A DNA stretch of 64,000 bases from Bacteriovorax sp. Seq25_V (GTDB lineage: Bacteria; Bdellovibrionota; Bacteriovoracia; Bacteriovoracales; Bacteriovoracaceae). This document shows, piece after piece, positions 7,772 to 17,925 of the stretch (its first letter is position 1; each line of letters starts with the position of its first letter). The stretch covers positions 124,001 to 188,000 of the forward strand of contig NZ_AUNI01000017.1 in the NCBI RefSeq assembly GCF_000447795.1, in the 5' to 3' direction. The translations under genes and the position numbers were made by a program. The notes under the pieces are model-generated. The model had not been told where the DNA came from and did not search any database. It was given only the letters and a program-made list of their open reading frames with translations.

Positions 7772-7889
7772 GTATAGGCCGCACTCATTAAGAGAACGGC
7801 CTGAGTTTGCTTATCAGCGGATATCAAGATTGATTGCTCCTTTGCCTTTTTCAAAATTTTCATTTCAAAAATGGGGAGCTAACACTGCG

Positions 7890-7914
7890 TCCAAAAGAGT
7901 GCCCTTAGGCACTC
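7890..7914 (-). terminator. Rho-independent terminator of groESL
   Basis: GAGTGCC (7897-7903), loop CTTA, GGCACTC (7908-7914), read on the minus strand and followed by TTTT (complement of 7893-7896). It sits 14 bases past the groEL stop. Confidence 0.75.
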
Positions 7915-7927
7915 ATTGCCGCAGTTT

Positions 7928-9589
<1,662 letters not shown>

Positions 9590-9601
9590 TTAATTTTTTA
9601 A

Positions 9602-9892
9602 TTACTTACTTAATACACCAAAAACATCACTTTCTTTCATGATGAGATATTCTTGACCTTCTAACTTAACTTCTGTTCCTGCATACTTTCCAAAAAGGAT
9701 TCTATCCCCAGCCTTTAGTGTAAGAGCTGAAAATGTTCCGTTATCTAGACGATAACCTTCTCCAACAGAAACAACTTCACCTTGTGATGGCTTCTCAGCG
9801 TGATTATCTGGGATAATGATTCCGCCAGCTGTTTTTGTCTCTTCTTCAAGTCTTTTAACTAGTACTCTGTCATGAAGTGGTTTAACTTGCAT
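9602..9892 (-). CDS. groES: Co-chaperonin GroES (Hsp10)
   Basis: 96 residues from the ATG at 9892 ([14 protein letters not shown]), chosen over an in-frame ATG at 9904 because GGAGG lies at the right distance and the protein then starts like other GroES. The mobile loop [20 protein letters not shown] that docks on GroEL, the roof loop (GEGYRLDNG) and the C-terminal [13 protein letters not shown] are all present. Caps the GroEL chamber. Confidence 0.97.
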   Translation of the reverse strand: MQVKPLHDRVLVKRLEEETKTAGGIIIPDNHAEKPSQGEVVSVGEGYRLDNGTFSALTLKAGDRILFGKYAGTEVKLEGQEYLIMKESDVFGVLSK

Positions 9893-9937
9893 AAATTCCT
9901 CCAAAGAAATTATTTATTCTAAAATTTAACTTGTCTG

Positions 9938-9966
9938 TAATTTGGTAGGTATCTAACCACTGTCAA
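9938..9966 (-). promoter_or_regulatory. Candidate groESL promoter
   Basis: On the minus strand a perfect TTGACA (complement of 9961-9966) is 17 bases from AAATTA (complement of 9938-9943). I see no CIRCE element (TTAGCACTC-N9-GAGTGCTAA) between here and groES, so control by HrcA at this operon is not supported. Confidence 0.5.
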
Positions 9967-10092
9967 GGTTGATAAGCAAAAATTTTCGAAAATATATTTT
10001 ATGCCCCGTATTATTTGAGAGTAAATTGTTGTAATCTTAGGTTTAATGATCCTAAAAATTATGGTATTCCAAGAAATAACTGGAAATAATCA

Positions 10093-11868
10093 ATGAAAAT
10101 TACTCAAAAACTAAGATTCTCTCTTATTGGTAAGTTCTTAAAGAACGAAATCACTGAGGAGAGAACATACCTAGTACTAACTATCATCGCTGGTATCGTT
10201 GGCGCATTGATCGCTGTAAGTATTGAGCACCTAGTCGAAATGCTGAGGCATTTACTTCATACAGATGGTACATTTACCTGGAAAAGTTTCGTCTTCGGGG
10301 GAATCGCAGTATTTATTTCAGGATGGATCACTACTCGCCTCTATCCTTGGACTGCGGGATCATCGGTGCCGAGTGTTAGAATCGCTCTCGCCGTATTCCA
10401 CGGAAAAATTGATTTAAAAAATACGATCGCAAAATATGTCACAACAATTCTCTCTCTTGGTGCAGGGATTTCTCTTGGACCAGAAGGACCAATCGTTTCT
10501 ATTGCCTCTGGAGCCGGTTCATTTCTTGGAACATTCTTTTCGATGTCTAAAAAGAGAGTTAAGGCCCTCGTTGCTGTTGGTTCTGCCGGCGGTATTGCTG
10601 CGGCCTTCAACACGCCAATCACGGCAGTAGTCTTTACCCTCGAAGAGGTTGTTGGAGACCTTAACGCAAAAATTCTTGGTTCGATTGTGATCGCAGCCGT
10701 TGTTGCATCAATCACTGCCCAGATGATTACGGGAAATAGCCCACTTTTTTCTCAACTACATTATAAGTTAGATGATCCAAAAGAGTTGATTTTCTATCTC
10801 GGTATCGGTCTTATCGCCGCCGTTGTTGGTCCACTTTGGATGAAGACAGTTATTAAACTTCGTGAATTCAACAAAACTAAAATGAAAAATCATAAGCTAA
10901 CTTTTATGATGATCGCCTTCGTCCTGGTTGGTTTAATGTCCCAAATTCACCCAGGAGTAATTGGAAGTGGACACGGGACAATTGAGAACACACTTCTCTC
11001 TTTGATTCTTGATCCAAAAGTTCTTGGAACTTTATTCATTTTAAAATTTGTATCTTCTGCTATTTGCTACTCTTCAGGAATTAGTGGGGGGCTTTTTCTT
11101 CCAACCCTTCTTATGGGTGCTACACTTGGAAGCTTCGTTGGAGCAGTCTCTTCAGAATTTTTTCAAAATGCAAATATTAGTGCTGGAGCTTATGCTCTAG
11201 TTGGAATGGGCGCTTTCTTTGCAGCCGTTATTCGCGCTCCATTTACTTCGATCATTATGGTTTTCGAGCTAACTCGTGACTACAATATTATTCTTCCTTT
11301 AATGATTGCAAGTATCGTCGCTTTTGTTCTCTCTTCAAGAATTGAAAAAGAATCTATATACGAACTAATCGCCGAGCAAGATGGTATTCACCTCCCAACA
11401 CGAGAAGATCATGAGACTCTTGAGCAAATGGTTGTTGAAGATGCCATGGTGACAGACCTCATCACTTATAATGCAAATCTGCAAATTAAAGAGGCTTACC
11501 AAATGAATCGCGGAAGCTTAATTTCAGGTTTTCCAATTCTAAGAAATGGTCGAGTTATCGGAATGGTCTCACGATCTGACATCAACACCGAAATGGCCAA
11601 AGGAAATGGCGAAAAGACAGTGGAACAAATTTGCGAGAAAAAGGTTATCAAGATCTATCCAGATCAGTCCCTGCTTGTGGCCTTCCACCGTCTCAAGAGA
11701 TTTCAGATTTCAAGACTCCCAGTTGTAAGTCGTCTTGATGATAAGCACTTAATTGGAATAATCACGGCTCAAGATATCATTAAAAACTTTGGTTACCAAA
11801 TCAAAGAAGAAGAAAAGAAAATTGATGATAATCTTGATACAATGGAACCACCAGTAAACCCTGTATAG
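10093..11868 (+). CDS. ClC-family chloride transporter with C-terminal CBS pair
   Basis: 591 residues. Integral inner-membrane ClC protein: selectivity-filter segment GSSVPSVR (89-96), GPEGP (129-133) with the gating glutamate Glu131, NTPITAVVFTLEEV (173-186) holding the acidic pair used by proton-coupled members, and SGGLFLPTLLMGATLG in the second half. The retained glutamates suggest a Cl-/H+ antiporter rather than a passive channel (inference). A cytoplasmic CBS-domain pair from about residue 440 (EDAMVTDLI..., ICEKKVIKI...) may sense adenine nucleotides. The TPR gene follows 16 bases later. Confidence 0.93.
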   Translation: MKITQKLRFSLIGKFLKNEITEERTYLVLTIIAGIVGALIAVSIEHLVEMLRHLLHTDGTFTWKSFVFGGIAVFISGWITTRLYPWTAGSSVPSVRIALAVFHGKIDLKNTIAKYVTTILSLGAGISLGPEGPIVSIASGAGSFLGTFFSMSKKRVKALVAVGSAGGIAAAFNTPITAVVFTLEEVVGDLNAKILGSIVIAAVVASITAQMITGNSPLFSQLHYKLDDPKELIFYLGIGLIAAVVGPLWMKTVIKLREFNKTKMKNHKLTFMMIAFVLVGLMSQIHPGVIGSGHGTIENTLLSLILDPKVLGTLFILKFVSSAICYSSGISGGLFLPTLLMGATLGSFVGAVSSEFFQNANISAGAYALVGMGAFFAAVIRAPFTSIIMVFELTRDYNIILPLMIASIVAFVLSSRIEKESIYELIAEQDGIHLPTREDHETLEQMVVEDAMVTDLITYNANLQIKEAYQMNRGSLISGFPILRNGRVIGMVSRSDINTEMAKGNGEKTVEQICEKKVIKIYPDQSLLVAFHRLKRFQISRLPVVSRLDDKHLIGIITAQDIIKNFGYQIKEEEKKIDDNLDTMEPPVNPV

Positions 11869-11884
11869 ATATTAAGGATAAGAC

Positions 11885-12640
11885 ATGAAGTCATTTAGCT
11901 TAGGATTAGCAGCTGGAATAATTTTAACATCTACTCTGTTTTTCTTCTTTGGTGAAGAAATTCACCACGGACACGAGCCAGTCTCAAGTAAAGATAAGGC
12001 ATTGATCGACGCTGTTATTGCACAAAATTCTATTCCAAATAAAGTTGTCGAAGCAAAAGAAGAAGCGGCAGTCGATGAAAGCATTAATAACCTTTTCAAT
12101 CGTGCCACAGCTTTAATGCCAGATAGGGCCAATGAAAATGAAATCGTCTCCCTACTAGAGGAAGCTCTGGCTAAAGATCCAAAGAGCGAAAAAATTCTCA
12201 CAAACCTTTCAAATTACCTGCTTTCAGTTGATAGAGCAGAAGAAGCGAAGAACCTTTTAATCTCTTGTGTGTCGCTCTACCCTACAAATCAACTTTGCAA
12301 TGGAAATTTAACTAATGTCTTCTTTAATACACCAGAAGCCATGAAGTATTTTGATCTTTGCTTAAAAAACACTCCTAACAACGCTCTTTGCAAGTACAAC
12401 CTGGCCGGCTTTCAATTTATGAAACATGACTATAAAAAGTCATACGCAAGCTTTAAGGAGCTTGAAGGTTACCTCGATAGCGATGAAGGGGGAATTCAAT
12501 TTGCGCGAGAGGATATCTATTTAAACATAGGATTAAATGCTAGAGAGCTTGGTCTTAAGAAAGAAGCAAGAAGCTATTTAGATAAGGCATGTTCGCTCGG
12601 ACAAGAAAGAGCTTGTACCGAGCTAGAAGCAACGAAATAA
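11885..12640 (+). CDS. Membrane-anchored TPR protein
   Basis: 251 residues. One N-terminal membrane segment or uncleaved signal (FSLGLAAGIILTSTLFFFF), a linker, then TPR-like helical repeats from about residue 70 to the end, with four to five cysteines in the later repeats. No catalytic motif. Probably co-transcribed with the ClC gene. Its stop codon lies inside the target duplication of the adjacent insertion sequence, so the insertion ends exactly at the gene's end and leaves the protein intact. Confidence 0.75.
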   Translation: MKSFSLGLAAGIILTSTLFFFFGEEIHHGHEPVSSKDKALIDAVIAQNSIPNKVVEAKEEAAVDESINNLFNRATALMPDRANENEIVSLLEEALAKDPKSEKILTNLSNYLLSVDRAEEAKNLLISCVSLYPTNQLCNGNLTNVFFNTPEAMKYFDLCLKNTPNNALCKYNLAGFQFMKHDYKKSYASFKELEGYLDSDEGGIQFAREDIYLNIGLNARELGLKKEARSYLDKACSLGQERACTELEATK

Positions 12641-12644
12641 TTAT
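12635..12644. repeat. Target-site duplication, left copy
   Basis: AAATAATTAT, repeated directly at 13684-13693 on the other side of the insertion sequence. It contains the TAA stop (12638-12640) of the TPR gene followed by TTA, the complement of a stop in the other direction. Confidence 0.85.
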
Positions 12645-12662
12645 AAACTGGTCCAGTAAAAT

Positions 12663-12684
12663 GGGGATAAAATATCCCCTTTTT
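12663..12684 (+). terminator. Terminator hairpin inside the left IS end
   Basis: GGGGATA (12663-12669), loop AAA, TATCCCC (12673-12679), then TTTTT. The left arm is the inner part of the terminal repeat. It would stop transcription entering from the TPR gene and so shield the transposase from read-through, and it gives the TPR gene a terminator. Confidence 0.75.
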
Positions 12685-12755
12685 ATATTCAATTTTTGAA
12701 TTTATGTATTTTTTCGGCCTTTAATTTAAACTATTTATAAGATTAGAACATTGGC

Positions 12756-13670
12756 ATGACTTGCACAAAGCTGGTCATGATATACCACTGCCCAAATTTA
12801 GACTGCCATTCAACAACCAAAAATAGATTAATCTCGAAAGATGGATTCTTTTTTCGACGAAGTGATTCGAGAAAAATTCAACGTTTTGTCTGTAAAACCT
12901 GTGGAAGAAAATTTTCTCGGGCAACCTCAACTCTTGAAAAGTATCAGAAAAAAAGAAGGATCAATAGAAGACTATTTCTTGATCTGGCTACAAACAATTC
13001 AATGAGATCATGCGGTCGAAAGTATAAAGTTAATTACAAGACGATTCAAAGTCGTGTTAATTATTTTGCACTTAAAGCTAGAAAGGCCCAAAAGAAATTC
13101 CTTAAAAAGCTAGAGAAGTCAAAAGTTCAAGCGATGCAATTTGATGATTTAATTACAATCGAACATACAAAGATGAAGCCTCTATCTATTACAATAGCAG
13201 TCGATAAGAAGCGCCGATTTGTCCTTGCTGCAGAGGTTTCAAGGATTCCCGCTTTTGGTTTACTCGCTGAAAAATCGCGCAAGAAATATGGATATCGAAA
13301 AAATGATCATGAAAGAGGGTTAGAAAGTGTATTTGAGAAAATTAAAAATATTATCGATCAAGATGCAACTATTCAATCAGATGAGCACCAAGCATATCCA
13401 AAATTTGTGAGAAAATATTTTCCATTAGCAGAATATAAAAGATACAAAGGTGGCAGGGGTTGCGTTGCCGGTCAGGGGGAACTTAAGAAACTTCGCTTTG
13501 ATCCTCTTTTTACACTGAATCATACATGCGCGATGTTTAGATCAAATATAAATCGACTTGCGAGAAAAAGTTGGTGTACGACAAAGAGAGTCGACATGCT
13601 TCAGAAGCATGTCGATATTTTTATAAGCTACTTTAATTTAATATACTTGAAAGGAGCTATCCCCATTTAA
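12756..13670 (+). CDS. IS1-like DDE transposase
   Basis: 304 residues. N-terminal zinc-binding segment typical of IS1 proteins (YHCPNLDC ... FVCKTCGRKFS), a helix-turn-helix-like stretch (NNSMRSCGRKYKVNYKTI), then a DDE-type core: MQFDDLITIEHTK, TIQSDEHQAYPK and a conserved C-terminal block DPLFTLNHTCAMFRSNINRL and SWCTTKR. Unlike classical IS1 it is a single uninterrupted frame with no InsA/InsB frameshift. ATG 12756 lacks a good Shine-Dalgarno; ATG 12777 is an alternative start. Exact IS family assignment is tentative. Confidence 0.85.
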   Translation: MTCTKLVMIYHCPNLDCHSTTKNRLISKDGFFFRRSDSRKIQRFVCKTCGRKFSRATSTLEKYQKKRRINRRLFLDLATNNSMRSCGRKYKVNYKTIQSRVNYFALKARKAQKKFLKKLEKSKVQAMQFDDLITIEHTKMKPLSITIAVDKKRRFVLAAEVSRIPAFGLLAEKSRKKYGYRKNDHERGLESVFEKIKNIIDQDATIQSDEHQAYPKFVRKYFPLAEYKRYKGGRGCVAGQGELKKLRFDPLFTLNHTCAMFRSNINRLARKSWCTTKRVDMLQKHVDIFISYFNLIYLKGAIPI

Positions 13671-13683
13671 CTGGAGCAGTTTA

Positions 13684-13693
13684 AAATAATTAT
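13684..13693. repeat. Target-site duplication, right copy
   Basis: AAATAATTAT identical to 12635-12644. It contains TTA (13690-13692), the stop codon of polA on the minus strand. Confidence 0.85.
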
Positions 13694-16362
13694 TTTAAAT
13701 CATACCAGTTAACTCCAAACCCCATATCAACTTTGAGTGGGACTTTGAGTTTAACAACATTTTCCATTCCCTCGCGAACGATTGTTTTCATCTGCTCAAA
13801 TTCGTTTTCAGGAACTTCAAAGATAAGTTCATCGTGTACTTGAAGTAACATTTTTGACTTCAGCCCACGACTCTTCAGCTCTTTATTAATATTGATCATC
13901 GCACACTTAATAATGTCAGCAGCAGTTCCTTGCATTGGACTGTTAATTGCCATTCTTTCAGCATTTGCTTTGATTGTTCTATTATTTGAATTGATGTCAT
14001 GAAGAAAACGTTTTCTACCATAAAGAGTGATCGAGTAACCTGTCTTCTCAGCATCTTCTTTTAAACCATCTAGAAGTCCTTTAATCTTAGAAAATCTCTC
14101 AAAATACTTTTCAATATATTCTTTCGCGTCTTTACGAGAAATTTTTAATGCTTGCGACAGACCAAAAGAAGATTGTCCATACATAAGACCGAAGTTTACG
14201 GCCTTAGCCTTCCCTCTTTCTTCTGAAGTAATTTTCTCCAAAGGATGCCCAGAGATTTCAGATGCCGTTTGTGCGTGAATGTCTTTATTCTCATTAAATG
14301 CCTGAATCATTGTCGGATCTTCAGCATAGTGGGCAAGAATTCTTAGCTCTACCTGAGAATAATCGGCAGCGAGAAGAAGATTCCCTGGACCTGCGATAAA
14401 TGCTTTACGTACCAGACGTCCAGTCTCTGAACGAATTGGAATATTTTGTAGGTTAGGATTCACTGAAGATAAACGACCTGTCTGAGCAACGTGCTGATTA
14501 AATGTCGTATGAATCTTTCCAGTCTTCGCATTTACAAGCTCAGGAAGTGCCTTTACATAAGTCGAAAGAATCTTTCCTAGCTCACGGTATTGAAGAATTA
14601 ATCCCGGCACTTCGTTGATATTCATATCTCTAAGTTCTTCAAGAACTGAAGAGTCTGTCGAAAACCCTGTTTTAGTCTTCTTCACAACCGGAAATGAAAG
14701 TTCTGTAAAAAGAAATTCTCCAACTTGTTTTGGAGAATTAATATTTACAACTTCTTTACTATAAGTATTGATTTTATTTTGAATTGACTCAAGTTTAGAC
14801 TCAAGATCTTTTTCTAGTTCCTTTAGGAAGTTGATATTTAAACGAATACCTTCAAATTCCATCTCGCTTAGAATTGGAGTCAGTTGACTATCAATATCTG
14901 TAAAGACACCAAGAAGTTCTTTTTCTCTAAGTTCTTTTTCAAGGTCAACACCAAGTCTATGAACCGCAATCGCTCGGTAACCACTATAAAGAGAAGCTTC
15001 TTCATTTTCGATATCTGTAACGAAATCAACTTTCTTTTCAAGTTTTGGAAGAGTTACATTTACTGAGGCTGCAAGATTTTCAATATTGTGAGATGTTCCC
15101 ACATCCGCAACGAAGTGTGCTTGAACAACATCAAAAGAAGTCGCTTTGAATTCAATTCCTTCTTTTAAGCTGTAAGAATAATCACGCTTAGAGTGTTCTG
15201 TATAAATTACTTTTGCTTCATTTTCCCAAGTAAGCCTTACAAGCTCAGCTCTATTAGACTCAGTTACTTTGATAAAATGCGCTGACTTTCCATCAAATGA
15301 AAAACTATATGCAATCAAATTTCTTGCGTGAATATCTTCTGAATCAAATTCTGTTTGAATTGAGAATTTCTCACTCTCTGTTAATAACTTTTTAAGTTCT
15401 GAATATTTTTCATCGTTATCAACAATTGTAACCGAAAAGCTAGGTGCAGCAGGCATTCCACCTTCTCCGTCTCCAGCATCCGCTTGTGCAAGTTGATACT
15501 TGAGATCATCCATTCTCTTGATCATTGTATTGAAACCAAGTTCTTTTAAGAAAGAAATCAAAGAATCACTTGGATAGAAAGTTGTTTTAGTATCATCAGC
15601 TGTTACACCTAGATCAACAGTCGTCACGATCTTAACAAGCTCTTTTGAAAGGATGGCGCTATCAACATATTCAGTAAAAGCAGTTACAAGTTTTTTACCT
15701 TTGAATGTATCTTTCATCTCGATACATTTTTCTAGAGTCTCATGTTCCTCAAGAAGCTTTGCTGCTCCCTTTGGACCAATTCCTCTCATTCCTGGAATGT
15801 TATCTGATGTATCACCAATGATAGCAAGGTAGTCAACGATCTGATCTGGGCGAACACCCATTTTTGCAAAAACAGCTTTTGCATCGTAAATAACATCCTT
15901 CATGGTATCGAGCATTTTTACTTTATCATCAACAAATTGCATAAGGTCCTTATCGCCCGAAGCAATAAGTACTTCATCAAATTGATCCTTCCACTGCATT
16001 ACTGCAGAACCAATAATATCATCGGCCTCATACTTATCATCAGCCACGTTTACCAGTCCCATCTCATCCACAAGTCTCTTAATTAAACCAAATTGTGGAA
16101 CAAGCTCTTCAGGTGGTTCAGAACGATTTGCTTTATACTCTGAATACATCTCATTTCTAAATGAGCCTCCGGCCGTATCGCGAGCAAGAAGGACGTGCGT
16201 TGGTCTATACTGTGATAACAATTTTAAAAACATTGAAAGCACACCATGAACAGCGTTCACAGGTGTTCCATCAGGTGCGTGCAATGGCCTCACAGCAAAA
16301 AAGGCCCTAAATATAAAATTGGAAACATCGACGATAATTAATTTTTTCTTCGCAGTAGACAT
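13690..16362 (-). CDS. polA: DNA polymerase I
   Basis: 890 residues. Replication and repair polymerase that removes primers. The 5'-3' exonuclease domain (about 1-290: IVDVSNFIFRAFFA, YEADDIIGS, IIGDTSDNIPGMRGIGPKGA) is intact. The polymerase domain has motif A (LLAADYSQVELRILAHYAED), motif B (RGKAKAVNFGLMYGQSSFGL) and motif C (LLQVHDELIFEVP). The central 3'-5' exonuclease domain is present in size but its catalytic residues look lost: FSIQTEFDSED replaces the usual D-x-E site, and no Y-x3-D motif III is seen, as in non-proofreading relatives. GGAG precedes ATG 16362. Confidence 0.96.
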   Translation of the reverse strand: MSTAKKKLIIVDVSNFIFRAFFAVRPLHAPDGTPVNAVHGVLSMFLKLLSQYRPTHVLLARDTAGGSFRNEMYSEYKANRSEPPEELVPQFGLIKRLVDEMGLVNVADDKYEADDIIGSAVMQWKDQFDEVLIASGDKDLMQFVDDKVKMLDTMKDVIYDAKAVFAKMGVRPDQIVDYLAIIGDTSDNIPGMRGIGPKGAAKLLEEHETLEKCIEMKDTFKGKKLVTAFTEYVDSAILSKELVKIVTTVDLGVTADDTKTTFYPSDSLISFLKELGFNTMIKRMDDLKYQLAQADAGDGEGGMPAAPSFSVTIVDNDEKYSELKKLLTESEKFSIQTEFDSEDIHARNLIAYSFSFDGKSAHFIKVTESNRAELVRLTWENEAKVIYTEHSKRDYSYSLKEGIEFKATSFDVVQAHFVADVGTSHNIENLAASVNVTLPKLEKKVDFVTDIENEEASLYSGYRAIAVHRLGVDLEKELREKELLGVFTDIDSQLTPILSEMEFEGIRLNINFLKELEKDLESKLESIQNKINTYSKEVVNINSPKQVGEFLFTELSFPVVKKTKTGFSTDSSVLEELRDMNINEVPGLILQYRELGKILSTYVKALPELVNAKTGKIHTTFNQHVAQTGRLSSVNPNLQNIPIRSETGRLVRKAFIAGPGNLLLAADYSQVELRILAHYAEDPTMIQAFNENKDIHAQTASEISGHPLEKITSEERGKAKAVNFGLMYGQSSFGLSQALKISRKDAKEYIEKYFERFSKIKGLLDGLKEDAEKTGYSITLYGRKRFLHDINSNNRTIKANAERMAINSPMQGTAADIIKCAMININKELKSRGLKSKMLLQVHDELIFEVPENEFEQMKTIVREGMENVVKLKVPLKVDMGFGVNWYDLK

Positions 16363-16438
16363 GCAATAAACTCCATGGTTGAATCCACTAATCTACCCCT
16401 AAATGCCCTAATCTGACAAAGGGCGATTGGTCTAAATT

Positions 16439-16903
16439 ATGGATAATAATGTAAAGAAACAGAAATACGAACTACTAGTTAAGCAAATCGCTGCGACACT
16501 AAGCGGTGAAACAAATGATATCGCAAAAATGGCGACAATTTCTTGTATGCTTAAACAAGAATTTCCATATTACTACTGGTGTGGTTTCTACATTGTTGAC
16601 GCGAATAAACCTCAAGAACTGGTAATTGGACCTTACCAAGGGACACTTGGATGTCTTAGGATTCCATTTGGAAAAGGCGTCTGCGGAGCTGCTGCAGCCA
16701 CCCTAGAGACGCAGATAGTTGAAGATGTCCACCAAATCCAAAATCACATCGCATGCGATAGCGCGAGTAACTCTGAAATTGTGGTACCTGTTTATTCAGA
16801 CAATAAGCTCATTGCCGTCTTCGATGTCGATAGTACTGAATACGCTGCTTTTAACGAGATAGATAAAGATTATCTAGAACAAATTCTAAATAGTTCGTTC
16901 TAA
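16439..16903 (+). CDS. msrC: Free methionine-(R)-sulfoxide reductase (GAF-type)
   Basis: 154 residues, one GAF domain. Reduces free Met-R-sulfoxide, recycled by thioredoxin. The three cysteines of the family are present as Cys72 (LGCLRIPFGKG), Cys82 (VCGAAAATLETQ) and Cys106 (HIACDSASNSEIVVP), with the same 10 and 24 residue spacing as E. coli Cys84/94/118. A thioredoxin gene lies nearby at 17553. The stop overlaps the convergent RDD gene by 4 bases. Confidence 0.93.
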   Translation: MDNNVKKQKYELLVKQIAATLSGETNDIAKMATISCMLKQEFPYYYWCGFYIVDANKPQELVIGPYQGTLGCLRIPFGKGVCGAAAATLETQIVEDVHQIQNHIACDSASNSEIVVPVYSDNKLIAVFDVDSTEYAAFNEIDKDYLEQILNSSF

Positions 16904-17391
16904 ATTTTTTCACCTTCAAACCAAGATGTCTTACGCTTCTTTATTTGCAGAAGTGTCCCATCATTGGCCATGACCGTTGTATCGGCCATTACATCACCAA
17001 GACGGTGCCCAGAGTCTAGTTTATAGAGTAAATAAACTTCTAGAGCAATAAATGGAACTCCAATAACAATTGCAATTAACCATCCAAAGAATGGAATAAC
17101 CGCAAAAATGAGTGGAATAATAATTGGTAGATTTCTAACGAAAGATTGTTTAACGGAACAAGGCGTTCCATCCTCAAGTGAGATTACAGAAAAGCCTATA
17201 AACTTCTTCCCTACTGATTGCCCATTTTGGATAGCATCTGCAACAGACATATAAGCAATAGAAATGATAATTCCAATTGGATAGAAGAAAATCGACAGAA
17301 CTAAGACAATAAATAGATCGATCGCCTTGGCCATCAGCCTAGAGAAACGGGCAACTTTAATTGCGGATTCTAATAAATATTTTCTATCCAT
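16900..17391 (-). CDS. RDD-family membrane protein
   Basis: 163 residues, about three membrane segments. Start of the domain FSRLMAKAIDLFIVL carries the Arg...Asp pair, and GQSVGKKFIGFSVIS and GHRLGDVMADTTVM are the other family signatures. RDD proteins are inner-membrane proteins of mostly unknown role, some linked to ion exchange. No clear Shine-Dalgarno. Convergent with msrC. Confidence 0.85.
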   Translation of the reverse strand: MDRKYLLESAIKVARFSRLMAKAIDLFIVLVLSIFFYPIGIIISIAYMSVADAIQNGQSVGKKFIGFSVISLEDGTPCSVKQSFVRNLPIIIPLIFAVIPFFGWLIAIVIGVPFIALEVYLLYKLDSGHRLGDVMADTTVMANDGTLLQIKKRKTSWFEGEKI

Positions 17392-17462
17392 AGTTCTATT
17401 CTAACCTATCGTATTATCAAATACATGGGGAACATTTTGCACAGCAAATAAATCACCTAGAT

Positions 17463-17476
17463 TTGACATAGATCAA
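17463..17476. promoter_or_regulatory. FNR/CRP-like palindrome upstream of trxA
   Basis: TTGACATAGATCAA resembles the FNR consensus TTGAT-N4-ATCAA with one difference. A possible promoter downstream is TTGAAA (17487-17492) with TATAGC (17509-17514). The TTGACA also matches a -35 box by itself but has no good -10 at 16-18 bases, which makes an operator reading more likely. Confidence 0.35.
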
Positions 17477-17552
17477 ACTATACAATTTGAAAGCTGTGTT
17501 ATATTAATTATAGCATAAAATATAAAAATAAGGGTCACGCCTTGGAGGAAAT

Positions 17553-17876
17553 ATGAGTGCAGTAGGTAAAACAGATAAAGCAAATTTTGAATCAGATGTT
17601 CTTAAGTCAGGGAAACCTGTACTAGTAGATTTCTGGGCAGAATGGTGTGGACCTTGTCGTACACTAGGACCAGTTCTAGATGAAGTTGCTGGTGAATTAG
17701 GTGAAAAAGCTACAATCCTAAAAGTTAACGTTGATGAAAACGGTGAGCTTGCTCAGCAATATGGTATTCGTGGTATCCCAACAATGATCTTCTTCAAAGA
17801 TGGTCAAGCAGCTAAAACTCTTGTTGGAGTTCAACCAAAAGAAGAAATCAAAAAATCACTTGAAGAACTAGCATAA
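17553..17876 (+). CDS. trxA: Thioredoxin
   Basis: 107 residues, cytoplasmic disulfide reductase. Active site FWAEWCGPCRTLGP with Cys32/Cys35, the cis-Pro loop RGIPTMIFF and the family fold length. GGAGGA precedes the ATG. It is followed by its own terminator, so it is monocistronic. Likely electron donor for the msrC product nearby and for other reductases. Confidence 0.97.
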   Translation: MSAVGKTDKANFESDVLKSGKPVLVDFWAEWCGPCRTLGPVLDEVAGELGEKATILKVNVDENGELAQQYGIRGIPTMIFFKDGQAAKTLVGVQPKEEIKKSLEELA

Positions 17877-17887
17877 TTTATATCTTG

Positions 17888-17911
17888 AAAGGCCTCGAAA
17901 GAGGCCTTTTT
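17888..17911 (+). terminator. Rho-independent terminator of trxA
   Basis: AAAGGCCTC (17888-17896), GAAA tetraloop, GAGGCCTTT (17901-17909), then T. Perfect 9-bp stem. Confidence 0.92.
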
Positions 17912-17925
17912 GCCAAGGAGAGGCA

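Larger units (their letters stand above)
12645..13682 (+). mobile_element. IS1-like insertion sequence, complete
   Basis: About 1.04 kb with one transposase gene. Imperfect terminal inverted repeats of ~24 bases match at 22 positions: the left end begins AAACTGGTCCAGTAAAATGG and the complement of the right end begins AAACTGCTCCAGTTAAATGG, both continuing GGATA. A 10-bp direct repeat flanks the element. End length and duplication length fit the IS1 family. The element lies between the convergent TPR and polA genes. Intact ends and an open frame suggest it moved recently and may still be active. Confidence 0.88.

Noticed and set aside
10341-10715. 124-codon antisense frame inside the ClC gene
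   Set aside because: Shadow of a confidently assigned membrane-protein gene; Arg/Ala/Pro-rich as expected for an antisense reading.
12756-13670. Programmed frameshift in the transposase, as in classical IS1
   Set aside because: The gene is one continuous frame from zinc-binding start to C-terminal block.
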